Below are positions 16,220-23,843 of a stretch of DNA of 39,580 nucleotides, one piece after another. The DNA is taken from the NCBI GenBank assembly GCA_036488085.1, contig DASXHZ010000054.1, positions 1 through 39,580 of the forward strand. The letters are read 5' to 3'. The notes under the pieces are model-generated. The model saw only the letters and a program-made list of their open reading frames with translations, ran no database searches and was not told where the DNA came from. This stretch comes from DASXHZ01 sp036488085. Lineage in GTDB: Bacteria; Acidobacteriota; Thermoanaerobaculia; Gp7-AA8. The translations under genes and the position numbers were made by a program. The first letter of the stretch is position 1. Every line of letters starts with the position of its first letter.

Positions 16220-18394
16220 GTGCGTCCCCACTTCTTACTCGTCGCTGCCGCCGTTCTCCTGATCCCACGCGCCGAAGCGCTCGAGATCGCTCACGTAACC
16301 AGTCCGATCGTCGTTGATGGTGCCCTGAACGATGCGCCGTGGGCTTCGATCGCACCGGTGACGGCGTGGTACGAGGTTCAGCCGGGCGACAACTCCACCC
16401 CGAAGATGCGCTCGGAGGCCAGGCTCGCGCTCGACGATCACAACCTCTACATCGGCTACCGCTTTTTCGACCCTGACGCCACCCGGATCCGTGCGCCGTT
16501 CGCCGCCCGCGACAGCCTCGCCACCGACTCCGACTACGGCGGCGTCATTCTCGACTCGCAGGGCGACGGCAGGCAGGCCCAGGTCTTCTACGCCAACCCG
16601 CGCGGGGCGCAGTACGACGCCACGCTCAATGACAGCACGGGGGACGAAAACCCTACGCCCGATTTCTTCTGGGATGCCGCCGCGCGCATCGACGCCGAGG
16701 GGTGGACGCTGGAGATGCGCATCCCGCTGACCACGTTGCGCTATTCGGCCAACTCCCCACGCTGGCGGATCGCCCTGGTGCGCAACTTCGCGCGCGACCA
16801 GCGCTATAGGATCTACTCGATCCGCATTCCTCGCGGCTCGGGCTGCGTGCTCTGCCACGCCGACGTCGTTTCCGATCTCGCACTCCCGCCGGCCGGCGCT
16901 CACTTCGCCGCCGTTCCCTATGCCGCTGCCAGGGGCGCCAGCAACTCCGCGGCCCTCCGGCGGTACGACCTCGGCGGCGACCTCAAAGTGACGCCATCAG
17001 CCAGCACGGCGATCGATCTCACCCTGAATCCCGACTTTTCGCAGGTGGAGTCCGACACGCCTCAGGTCAGCGCCAACCAGCGCTTTGCCATCTTCTATCC
17101 GGAGAAACGGCCCTTCTTTCTCGAGGGAATCCATCTCTTCGACACGCCCCTTCAGCTGATCTCCACACGGACGATCACGGCACCCGACTGGGGTGCGCGC
17201 GCCACGGAAAGCTCCGAAAACGGCGGGTACACCGTGCTGGTGACCTCCGATCGCGGGGGCGGGAGCGTGATCATCCCTCATGAGAATTCCTCCGATGCGG
17301 CGCCGCAGGATTTCCGCTCCCGCGACGTGATCGCCAGGGTCAAACGCAACTACGGGAATCTCATGTTGGGCGGGGTCCTCACCGATCGCGAGGTCGCCGG
17401 CGGCGGCAACAACCGGGTCATCGGCCCCGACTTCCTGTGGCGCCACGGAGATCTCGACCGGGTGAGCGGAGAGCTCGTGTTCAGCCAGAGCAGGACGCCC
17501 GGGAGGCCCGATCTGGCCGCTGAGTGGGACGGCCGGACGCTCCGCTCCTACGCCGGCCTGCTGATCTGGAGGCACACCGGGCCGAAGTGGGACTGGTATT
17601 ACAGTTACAACGAGATAGGCGACGACTTCCGCAGCGACCTGGGATACACACCGCAGGTGGGCTTCCGGGAGGTGTATACCAATACGGGCTACACCATCCG
17701 GCCGGCGGGCGCGCTGACGTCGATTCGCTTCTATGTCACCACCGACTATCAGCCGTCCATCCGTGGCAATCTTCTCTACCATGTCGATACGACCGGCGCC
17801 GACGCGACCGGCGCGTACAACTCCACGTTCCGTGTTCGATTCAGCAGCGGAAGGCTTCTGGCCGGCAGCCGCCTGATTCCTCGGAACCAACTTCTCTTCA
17901 TCGCTCAGGCCAGCCCGACGAGGCGTTTTACGCTGATCGGTATCGACGGCTCGGTCGGTCAGCAGGTCGACTTCACCAACGCACGGAGGGGAAGCGGCGC
18001 CGAAGTGCATTTCTTCGGGTCGGTTCAGCCGCTGGACCGCCTCGATCTGTCCCTCGACGGCAACCTCTCCTGGATCGATAACGGTCATCCCGGCCGCGTC
18101 TTTACCGCCCAGACCGAGCGCCTTCGCGCCGCCTTCGCCTTCAGCGTCGCCTCGTCGTTACGGGTGATCGTGCAGAACGATCACACGAGCCGGTCGCCGC
18201 TGCGTTACGACATTCCCGTGAGCACCAGGAGCGGCTCGGTCAACGCATCGATCCTCTATCAATACAAGCCGACCTACGCTACCGGAATCTATGTCGGCGC
18301 CGGCGACAGCCGCGTCATCGATGAAGTCACCGGCACCTATACGCCTCCGGACCGCTCGATCTTCATGAAGATGTCGTACGCCTTTCAGCGATGA
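16220..18394 (+). CDS. DUF5916-like protein: CBM9-like domain plus outer-membrane barrel
   Basis: This 724-aa protein starts at GTG 16220 and has a signal peptide (1-20, RAEA). A CBM9-like beta-sandwich follows (about 25-200: VDGALNDAPW, LALDDHNLYIGYRFFD, WTLEMRIPLTTLRY). A long beta-strand-rich region ends in SYAFQR, whose terminal aromatic residue fits an outer-membrane barrel. The FSQVESDTPQVSANQRFAIFYPEKRPFFLEG block is diagnostic of the DUF5916 family. A CVLCH sequence (209-213) makes a c-type heme motif in the junction; whether heme is attached is unknown. It is divergent from the LytS/LytTR operon and is probably controlled by it. The substrate is unknown; glycan or metabolite handling at the outer membrane is an inference. 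Confidence 0.85.
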   Translation: MRPHFLLVAAAVLLIPRAEALEIAHVTSPIVVDGALNDAPWASIAPVTAWYEVQPGDNSTPKMRSEARLALDDHNLYIGYRFFDPDATRIRAPFAARDSLATDSDYGGVILDSQGDGRQAQVFYANPRGAQYDATLNDSTGDENPTPDFFWDAAARIDAEGWTLEMRIPLTTLRYSANSPRWRIALVRNFARDQRYRIYSIRIPRGSGCVLCHADVVSDLALPPAGAHFAAVPYAAARGASNSAALRRYDLGGDLKVTPSASTAIDLTLNPDFSQVESDTPQVSANQRFAIFYPEKRPFFLEGIHLFDTPLQLISTRTITAPDWGARATESSENGGYTVLVTSDRGGGSVIIPHENSSDAAPQDFRSRDVIARVKRNYGNLMLGGVLTDREVAGGGNNRVIGPDFLWRHGDLDRVSGELVFSQSRTPGRPDLAAEWDGRTLRSYAGLLIWRHTGPKWDWYYSYNEIGDDFRSDLGYTPQVGFREVYTNTGYTIRPAGALTSIRFYVTTDYQPSIRGNLLYHVDTTGADATGAYNSTFRVRFSSGRLLAGSRLIPRNQLLFIAQASPTRRFTLIGIDGSVGQQVDFTNARRGSGAEVHFFGSVQPLDRLDLSLDGNLSWIDNGHPGRVFTAQTERLRAAFAFSVASSLRVIVQNDHTSRSPLRYDIPVSTRSGSVNASILYQYKPTYATGIYVGAGDSRVIDEVTGTYTPPDRSIFMKMSYAFQR

Positions 18395-18406
18395 GCAACG
18401 CTCACC

Positions 18407-18475
18407 TTAGCCGGGCGGAATGGACACTCGGCCCTCGAGCTCGACAACGATGTTGATGATCGTCGTGAGGATGCT
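18407..18475 (-). pseudogene. Relic of the 59-aa secreted ORF (C-terminus)
   Basis: Read on the minus strand, the last 22 codons give a sequence ending LEGRVSIPPG then TAA. The intact ORF at 19475-19654 ends LESRISLPPG. Aligned without gaps from the stop codons, 49 of 66 bases match, 13 of 22 residues are identical and most of the others are conservative. No start or signal peptide of this copy is visible upstream. The two copies flank the CPBP gene, 1068 bases apart. Confidence 0.6.
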
Positions 18476-18556
18476 AGAACCATAACGGTCCAGTTGCCAA
18501 TCCCGTAAACTCCGAACCAGCCCGGCCCGGCGACAACGCCTCGCCCCGCAGTCGAA

Positions 18557-19516
18557 ATGATGCGAGCAACGATCTACCAGCGACCGACCGGTGGTTCGTG
18601 GCCGCGACTGCGGTTGGTCGCACGTACGCTGGGCTCGCTGTTGCTGGGTTGGGCGGCGGTCTGGGGCCCGGTAATCTTGGTGGCGAAGGGCCTGACGCCA
18701 GTGATCGATGCAACGTTCGATTTAAGGCCTGAGTTGCTCAGCGCAATCCGACGCACCTCCATCAGCCTGGCGTCGGTGGCTGGCTACTGGGCGTACGTGC
18801 ACTGGTACGAAAAGCGCGACGCGAGCGAACTGCGGCTGCGGCCGGTTTCGTTGCTGCTGAGCGGCGCCGCTGGCTCAGTCTTGATGGCGATCCCGATCGC
18901 CGCTTTGTTCGCTGTCGGCGCCTACGATCTTGTGTTGTTTCGCGGCATTTCGTCGGCACTGGTTGGGCCAGCTGTCCTCATAGCGATAGCAGCCACCTTG
19001 GAAGAACTGGTCTTCCGCTGCCTGATCTTTCGTGTGCTGGAGCGCTCGTGGGGAACGTGGTTTGCCTTGGTGGTGCAGGCGCTGTTGTTCGCCCTGCAAC
19101 ATCTAGGGAACATGGAGAGCGCCGGGGCCGGCGATGTCGTAGTCATGCTGGTGTCGGTAACGCTGGTCGGTCTGCTGTGGGCCGTCGTCTTCATTCTCAC
19201 GCGGAACTTGTGGGCGACCGCAGCGAATCATGCGGCTTGGAATTTCACGATTCTCGTATGCGGCGTACCGCTTTCGGGCAATGAGGACTGGCGCACCATT
19301 TCACCGCTCACGAGCCGCTATGCCGGGCCTGACTGGCTGACCGGCGGCATGTTCGGACCGGAAAGTTCGCTACTGGCAATCGCCTCGACGACGGTCGCGG
19401 TAGCGTTGTTGCTGCGCGTGGCGCGACGACGCGCCCCGTGGTTCAATCGCGAGGGTCTAGATTACAGCCGTGCCCTAGCCGGGCGGAAGCGAGATGCGGC
19501 TCTCGAGATCGACTAG
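18557..19516 (+). CDS. CPBP-family intramembrane metalloprotease
   Basis: This 319-aa protein has about eight hydrophobic segments and the Abi/CPBP catalytic motifs: EELVFR (149-154, the EExxxR motif), FALQH (H182) and NHAAWN (H225, N229). The conserved Glu and His residues resemble those of prenyl-protein type II CAAX proteases. Bacterial members act in maturation, immunity to peptides or signalling; the substrate here is unknown. The last 14 codons overlap, on the opposite strand, the 3' end of the 59-aa ORF, and homologous tails of that ORF flank the gene on both sides. This suggests the protease was inserted beside or between copies. An ATG at 18560 is an equally good start. Confidence 0.88.
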   Translation: MMRATIYQRPTGGSWPRLRLVARTLGSLLLGWAAVWGPVILVAKGLTPVIDATFDLRPELLSAIRRTSISLASVAGYWAYVHWYEKRDASELRLRPVSLLLSGAAGSVLMAIPIAALFAVGAYDLVLFRGISSALVGPAVLIAIAATLEELVFRCLIFRVLERSWGTWFALVVQALLFALQHLGNMESAGAGDVVVMLVSVTLVGLLWAVVFILTRNLWATAANHAAWNFTILVCGVPLSGNEDWRTISPLTSRYAGPDWLTGGMFGPESSLLAIASTTVAVALLLRVARRRAPWFNREGLDYSRALAGRKRDAALEID

Positions 19517-19654
19517 AGCGTTGAGGATCGTCGTCACAATGTCGTCGTCGAAAGTGGCGCGCGAGTGATGCCGGATCGGTGCGTTCTTTCCCGCGCCGAT
19601 CATCATTGCCGCACAGAGAGACACCACGGCCAGACCATTCCTGAAGCTCCGCAT
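19475..19654 (-). CDS. Small secreted protein, 59 aa, unknown
   Basis: The ATG at 19652-19654 is preceded by a strong Shine-Dalgarno (AAGGAGG, about 6 bases away). The product has an N-terminal hydrophobic leader (NGLAVVSLCAAMMIGAG, about 6-22) that looks like a signal peptide. A basic patch (RHHSR) comes next, then a helical C-terminus with DDDIVTTILNALVDLESR ending ISLPPG. A diverged copy of the C-terminus at 18407-18475 shows the reading frame has been under coding constraint. I do not recognise a family. The 3' end overlaps the convergent CPBP gene by 42 bases. The gene follows the TPR/sigma operon on the same strand and may be its target or last member. Confidence 0.7.
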   Translation of the reverse strand: MRSFRNGLAVVSLCAAMMIGAGKNAPIRHHSRATFDDDIVTTILNALVDLESRISLPPG

Positions 19655-19656
19655 AA

Positions 19657-19703
19657 ATCCTCCTTGGGGCCGGCGATGCAGCCGGCGTTAGGAGGGCGCC
19701 CTC
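19657..19703 (-). promoter_or_regulatory. Leader of the 59-aa ORF: SD, hairpin and palindrome
   Basis: On the minus strand, this leader holds a perfect palindrome GAGGGCGCCCTC (19692-19703). It also has a hairpin of two GCCGGC arms around a 6-base loop (19669-19686). Directly after that comes the AAGGAGG ribosome site (about 19657-19663). The hairpin lies so close to the ribosome site that it could modulate translation; the palindrome could be an operator or the 3' end of the TPR mRNA. There is no T-run. Confidence 0.45.
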
Positions 19704-19732
19704 TGTCCAGGAAGTACCGCGAGAGCCGCGAG

Positions 19733-20968
19733 CTATAAGTGAGCGCGGAAAATAAATCGCGCGTCGGGGTGCGAAGGCAGGAACTCGAGATATTTTCGGA
19801 CTTCGGAAACGAGAGTCGGCGTCGCGGTCCCGGCGGCGAGTGCCTCGTGCAGGTGCGCCAGCGCGATGCGTGCGCTCTTCATCATTCCTTCGGACTCGAA
19901 GCGCACCACGATGCGCCGGCAAGCCTCGGCAACATCGGCCGCTTCTCCGACGGCCAGGCGCGCCCACGCCCAGTCGAGCGTTGACAGCGCGTGGTCGTTC
20001 ACGAGGCCGAGTCGTTGCAGCTCGGCACGCGCCGCATCGAGACGGGTCGCCCCCTCGGCCAAGTCGCCGCGCCGGACGTGCAGGAGTGCCAGCGACCACG
20101 TAACCCTCGCACGTTCGGTCGCGAGATCGAGTTCGTCGAAGATGACCAGTGCTTCGATGAGCGACGATTCGGCCTCATCGAGTTTCTCGAGCTCGAGGCA
20201 GGCGTTGGCCACGCCATTCAGCGCGCGAGCGAGAACGCTGCGATCGGCGTCCTCTCGCGCTTTCGCCGCCACGCGCTCGTAGACCTTCGCCGCCTCGGAG
20301 TTCCGGCCGCCGAAGTGCAGGGAAGTTGCCTCCGCCAGCAGAGCAGTCAGCTCCCGTGGCCGGTCACCGTATTGGCGAAAGATGCGCGCCGCGTCGCGCG
20401 AAGCGACGCGCGCCTCTTCCAAACGGTCGATCTCGACGAATACCGTCGCGCGTATGTACTGCACGATCGCGATGTCGTGGGGATCCGCCGCCGGCGCCTC
20501 GTCGAACAGCTTCTCCGCCGAATCGAGAGCCTCCAACGCCTCGGTGAACCGGCCGAGGTATCGCAGTGCATTCGCGCGCTCGCGAAGCGAGAGAGCCATG
20601 CAGAAGTGCTGCGATGCCGATGTCTCCGGCCCGAGGGAGAGCGCTACGTCGTAGGCGCACAACGTCAGCTCGAGGCTGAACTGCGGCCGCTTCTCGTGAC
20701 GCTCGTGCGCCGCCGCACATAGATAGCGGACGACGCCGGCGGTCTGCGCTTGCGGGTTGTGGGCTATGGCCGCATTGCGGAAGCGGAGCGGCGAACGGAG
20801 CAGCGGCGAGAGGAGACGCGCGGCGGCGTCATCCTCGGCGTCGATCCTCGCCTTCAGCGCGAGCGCCTGCTGGAATCGGGCGGATTGGCCGCGTAGGGCA
20901 TCGACGTTGGCCCACGTTTGCGGATCGCGCAGCACTTCTTCGAGCATCTCTTCGTCGTAATGCTTCAT
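19733..20968 (-). CDS. TPR-repeat protein paired with the sigma-factor gene
   Basis: This 411-aa protein is mostly helical with repeated TPR-like units from about residue 90 to 370 (ALRYLGRFTEALEALDSAEKLF, ALNGVANACLELEKLDEAESSLIEAL, SLALLHVRRGDLAEGATRLDAA). It has no signal peptide or membrane helix. The N-terminal 80 residues (HYDEEMLEEVLRDPQTWANVDALRG) are a conserved-looking cap. Its ATG overlaps the sigma-factor stop as ATGA, so expression is coupled. TPR proteins encoded directly after ECF-like sigma factors are common in Acidobacteria and probably act as partner or sensor; that role is inferred. A longer in-frame extension upstream exists but lies inside the sigma gene. Confidence 0.85.
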   Translation of the reverse strand: MKHYDEEMLEEVLRDPQTWANVDALRGQSARFQQALALKARIDAEDDAAARLLSPLLRSPLRFRNAAIAHNPQAQTAGVVRYLCAAAHERHEKRPQFSLELTLCAYDVALSLGPETSASQHFCMALSLRERANALRYLGRFTEALEALDSAEKLFDEAPAADPHDIAIVQYIRATVFVEIDRLEEARVASRDAARIFRQYGDRPRELTALLAEATSLHFGGRNSEAAKVYERVAAKAREDADRSVLARALNGVANACLELEKLDEAESSLIEALVIFDELDLATERARVTWSLALLHVRRGDLAEGATRLDAARAELQRLGLVNDHALSTLDWAWARLAVGEAADVAEACRRIVVRFESEGMMKSARIALAHLHEALAAGTATPTLVSEVRKYLEFLPSHPDARFIFRAHL

Positions 20969-21771
20969 TCTTGCCTCCCCGAGAGGCTGCGCAGGATTTC
21001 CTGCGCGCGCTTGCGGCATGTCACCAAGAGCTGGAGGACATAGGCGGGCGAGGTGTCGAGGTGCTCGGCGATCGCCTCCTTCGACTCCTCGCGCAGGTAA
21101 TAGCGGCGCAGCGTCTCGCGGCACTTGTCGCCGAGGCGCGAGAGCATCGCGGCGATCGTGACGTGGCGCATCCACCCCTCGATCCGGGCCTCGGCGCTTC
21201 CGTCAATCGCCTCTTCATGCTCAGGCAGGAGCTGCGCTTCCGGCCTCCGCTTGCGGATGTAATTGCTCGACGCATTGCCGATGGCGCCGATGAGCCACCC
21301 CTTGGCGTCGCGGACGTACGCACTCCGCTCCAGATACGCGGCGAAAATGTCGTGGACCAGCGCCTCCGCGTCATCGGGCGGAACGTGATAGCGCCGCATC
21401 GCGATCGTACGAAGGAGCAGGCCATACTCGGTATAGAGCGACTCGAATCGATCGGTCGCGCCTGACTCCTGAGACACGATGGACCTCCGAACCCAGTCCG
21501 TGCGTTGATCGGAGCCTCCCGCCTGCGGCTCCAGCTCGAACAGATCCGACGGCCGGAAGAGAAGCCCCGTCACCGAACGCATGGCGGCGACGATGATGTA
21601 GATCTTGTCCTCGGTCGCCGCGGATCGGCCGGTGCGGCAACGAAGGAAATGCTGTCTGCTGATGGACGGCCGCTCGAGCGCCACCGCCAGACGCTGCGCC
21701 TCGCGGACGATGTGCAGCGGCTTGAGGCCGAGCGTCTCGATGACCCGCTGCAAACGCGTCTCGCGGTGCAT
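20965..21771 (-). CDS. ECF-type sigma factor with N-terminal XRE-like HTH
   Basis: This 268-aa protein reads as two fused modules. Residues about 15-82 look like an XRE/Cro helix-turn-helix domain (VREAQRLAVALERPSISRQHFLRCRTGR, then KIYIIVAAMRSVTGLLFRPSDLF). Residues about 106-260 are an ECF sigma factor: region 2 (RFESLYTEYGLLL, DDAEALVHDIFAAYLER, AKGWLIGAIGNASSNYIRKRR) and region 4 (LSRLGDKCRETLRRYYLREESKEAIAEHLDTSPAYVLQLLVTCRKRAQEI). Most ECF factors have only the second part. A perfect TATAAT lies 10 bases from the start codon and operator-like repeats lie next to it, suggesting autoregulation by the N-terminal domain. The TPR protein follows in the same operon. Confidence 0.87.
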   Translation of the reverse strand: MHRETRLQRVIETLGLKPLHIVREAQRLAVALERPSISRQHFLRCRTGRSAATEDKIYIIVAAMRSVTGLLFRPSDLFELEPQAGGSDQRTDWVRRSIVSQESGATDRFESLYTEYGLLLRTIAMRRYHVPPDDAEALVHDIFAAYLERSAYVRDAKGWLIGAIGNASSNYIRKRRPEAQLLPEHEEAIDGSAEARIEGWMRHVTIAAMLSRLGDKCRETLRRYYLREESKEAIAEHLDTSPAYVLQLLVTCRKRAQEILRSLSGRQE

Positions 21772-21781
21772 AGGTCAATCG

Positions 21782-21787
21782 ATTATA
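21782..21787 (-). promoter_or_regulatory. Consensus -10 box (TATAAT) of the sigma-factor gene
   Basis: On the minus strand TATAAT ends 10 bases before the ATG at 21771, so the mRNA leader would be only a few bases. The -35 position (17-base spacer) has TCTATT, a poor match, which would suit a promoter needing an activator bound at the adjacent repeats. Confidence 0.5.
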
Positions 21788-21808
21788 GGAACGCAAAAGG
21801 GCGAAATA

Positions 21809-21895
21809 GACTCTTATACGCGTCGCATCACAAAAAATCAGCTTGGTATGACTCTTATGCGAGTCAGTTGCGACAGTGACGTCTCATAAGATAGC
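21809..21895. promoter_or_regulatory. GACTCTTATRCG repeats, candidate XRE/sigma operators
   Basis: GACTCTTATACG starts at 21809 and GACTCTTATGCG at 21850; a third, inverted copy (GTCTCATAAGA) is at 21881-21891. The second is itself a palindrome, GACTC-TTATGC-GAGTC (21850-21865). They lie in the divergent interval between the XRE-sigma gene and the XRE gene at 21929. The first abuts the -35 region of the sigma promoter. Confidence 0.5.
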
Positions 21896-21928
21896 GACGC
21901 ATGCGTTCCTGAAAGCGCTCGCTGACAA

Positions 21929-22177
21929 ATGACAATCGTCGAATTGGGTAAGCAGCTAGGGCGCATCATCCGGCAGGCGCGGGAACACCACGAGCTCTCA
22001 CAAGAAGAACTGGCGCGCCGTTGCGGCATGAGCCGCCGCCACCTGATCGAGATCGAACAGGGACGAAACTTCAGCGTCGCCGTCCTCGCCGCGATCGCGC
22101 GAGAACTGGAAGAGATCGGACCGGCGGTCGCCGACTTCTTATCATCCGGCCGCTCCGAGAACGAACGACAACAATAG
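21929..22177 (+). CDS. XRE-family transcriptional regulator (82 aa)
   Basis: A single helix-turn-helix domain fills the protein (LGRIIRQAREHHELSQEELARRCGMSRRHLIEIEQGRNFSVAVLAAIAREL). The recognition helix is SRRHLIEIEQ. The ATG at 21929 is the first in frame. It is divergent from the XRE-sigma operon, with a shared 157-base regulatory interval carrying repeated sites. The last 36 bases overlap the convergent DUF1634 gene. It probably regulates itself and the sigma operon. Confidence 0.9.
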   Translation: MTIVELGKQLGRIIRQAREHHELSQEELARRCGMSRRHLIEIEQGRNFSVAVLAAIARELEEIGPAVADFLSSGRSENERQQ

Positions 22178-22537
22178 AAGGAGAAGCACGATCGTCGTGA
22201 TCGACGTGTAGAGGTGGTCGCGCTCCACCGTGAAAATGCCGATCGAGAGCGCCACGCGCGCGACCGGCGTGGCGATGAGCAGGAGCAGGCCGAGGGTGAT
22301 GAGCGCCTGGCCGCGGGCCTGTTCCGCTCCGCCGATCACCCCGCGCACGGTGTGCGGAAACGCCTGCTCCGGCGCGGTCAACTGGCGCAGCGCAATCTGA
22401 GAGCGGACGTAGCTCGGGTGATGGACGAACGTGAGCAGGACGCCGCAAGCGATGACGATCGTGCTCAGAACCACGCCGCCGCGCAGGACGCGCGAGATGG
22501 CGGTGTCGACCCATCGCGGCTCGCCCTGAGCCGTCAT
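22142..22537 (-). CDS. DUF1634 membrane protein
   Basis: This 131-aa protein has three hydrophobic segments (about 20-42, 78-100, 108-130). It fits DUF1634 (VLRGGVVLSTIVIACGVLLTF; GQALITLGLLLLIATPVARVALSI; FTVERDHLYTSITTIVLLLLL). DUF1634 genes often sit directly after TauE/SafE transporters, as here with an ATGA overlap, and probably encode a subunit or accessory of that transporter. The function is not experimentally settled. The 3' end overlaps the XRE gene by 36 bases on the other strand. Confidence 0.85.
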   Translation of the reverse strand: MTAQGEPRWVDTAISRVLRGGVVLSTIVIACGVLLTFVHHPSYVRSQIALRQLTAPEQAFPHTVRGVIGGAEQARGQALITLGLLLLIATPVARVALSIGIFTVERDHLYTSITTIVLLLLLLSFVLGAAG

Positions 22538-23373
22538 CCGCGCACTCCCCGAACGAGCATCTGGATCGACACAAGAAGCAGCACGGCGACGAACGTCATC
22601 CTCACGGCGCGGCTGCTGATCTTCCCGAGCATCTTCGATCCTGCAAACGCGCCCGCGAGCACGCCGAGTGCTACCGGCGCCGCGACGAACGGATCGATCT
22701 GGCCCCGCGCGAAGTAGAGACCGGCGCTCGCCGCCGCCGTGACGCCGATCATGAAGTTGCTCGTCGCCGTCGACACCTTGATCGGCAGCTCCATCGCAAG
22801 ATCCATCGCCGGAACTTTGAGCGCTCCCGAGCCGATCCCGAGCAGCCCGCTCACCATTCCTGCGATGTACATCAGACTGAGACCGACGATCGGCCGCGTC
22901 GGCTCGTAGACCACCTCCTCGCCGCGCGCGTCGTCGAAGTACGACTCGCCGAGGCGGAGATGACGCGCGAGGCTGCTCTCGACGTGATGCCGCTCGCGAG
23001 ACCGCTTGCGGCCGCGCAGCATCGCGAGCGCCGAGTAGCCGAGGATCGAGCCGAAGAGGACGAACAGCCAGCGCGGATGCAGCAGGCCGGCGATCCAGGC
23101 GCCCGTGATCGCGCCGGACGTCGTCCCGATCTCGAGGAACATCGCCACGCGGATGTTGGCGAGATGGTCGCGGACGTACGCCGCGGCCGCGCCGCTCGAC
23201 GTCGCGATCACCGAGACGATCGACGCGCCGATCGCCAAGCGGATGTCGATGTGCAGAAGAAGCGTCAGCGCCGGGACCACGATCATCCCGCCGCCCAAGC
23301 CGAGGAGCGACCCGAGGAATCCGGCACCGAAAGAGATCAACGACACCGTGACAAGAAAAAGAAGCGGTGTCAT
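22534..23373 (-). CDS. TauE/SafE-family anion exporter
   Basis: This 279-aa protein has seven or eight transmembrane helices in two homologous halves, each opening with a family motif: FGAGFLGSLLGLGGGMIVVPAL (about 15-36) and MVSGLLGIGSGALKVPAM. A hydrophilic loop (about 118-155, including RKRSRERHH) separates the halves. The family exports sulfite, sulfoacetate or other sulfur-containing organic anions. The persulfide-dioxygenase fusion at 8426 produces sulfite in other bacteria, but the genes are 13 kb apart, so any link is speculative. It is divergent from a response-regulator gene with a 53-base interval. Confidence 0.92.
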   Translation of the reverse strand: MTPLLFLVTVSLISFGAGFLGSLLGLGGGMIVVPALTLLLHIDIRLAIGASIVSVIATSSGAAAAYVRDHLANIRVAMFLEIGTTSGAITGAWIAGLLHPRWLFVLFGSILGYSALAMLRGRKRSRERHHVESSLARHLRLGESYFDDARGEEVVYEPTRPIVGLSLMYIAGMVSGLLGIGSGALKVPAMDLAMELPIKVSTATSNFMIGVTAAASAGLYFARGQIDPFVAAPVALGVLAGAFAGSKMLGKISSRAVRMTFVAVLLLVSIQMLVRGVRG

Positions 23374-23426
23374 TGCAGATGACGAGATGTATTGGAACGA
23401 ATCATGCGGTTGAGCTTACCCGGAAC

Positions 23427-23837
23427 ATGGCTAGGCCGGACGTACTCATCGTCGAGGATGAGAAGGCGCTACTGAATCTCATGGCGACCGCGCTGCGTCG
23501 CGAGGGAGTCGAAGTGGCAACCGCGACCGACGGCGCCGAGGGGATCGAGTGCATGAGGCGCGACAAGTACCGCGTCGTGCTGCTCGACCTCATGATGCCG
23601 CGGGTGAACGGCTGGGATGTGATCGACTGGCTGAAAGAGCACCCCGAGCGCCGCCCGTACTCTCTCATCGTTGTCTCGGCCGCCGACCGGAACATCTTTG
23701 CCGAGCTCGACCCCGGCATCGTGAACGCGATCATCCTCAAGCCGTTCGACACGTGGGAGCTCGCCGGTTACGTGATGCGCTGCTGCGAACAGGGAAAAGA
23801 TCGCCGCCACCGGCGCGTGGTCGGCCTCACGCCGTGA
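23427..23837 (+). CDS. Single-domain response regulator
   Basis: This 136-aa stand-alone receiver has an acidic pocket ED (10-11), phospho-acceptor D54 in LLDLMMPRVNGWD, S85 in the switch position and K105 in LKPF. No output domain follows, so it acts through partner proteins, like CheY- or Spo0F-type regulators. The ATG at 23427 is preferred because the receiver fold begins there; an upstream in-frame start at 23367 would add 20 residues with no homology and run into the TauE gene's 5' end. No cognate kinase lies adjacent. Confidence 0.9.
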   Translation: MARPDVLIVEDEKALLNLMATALRREGVEVATATDGAEGIECMRRDKYRVVLLDLMMPRVNGWDVIDWLKEHPERRPYSLIVVSAADRNIFAELDPGIVNAIILKPFDTWELAGYVMRCCEQGKDRRHRRVVGLTP

Positions 23838-23843
23838 GGCGCG

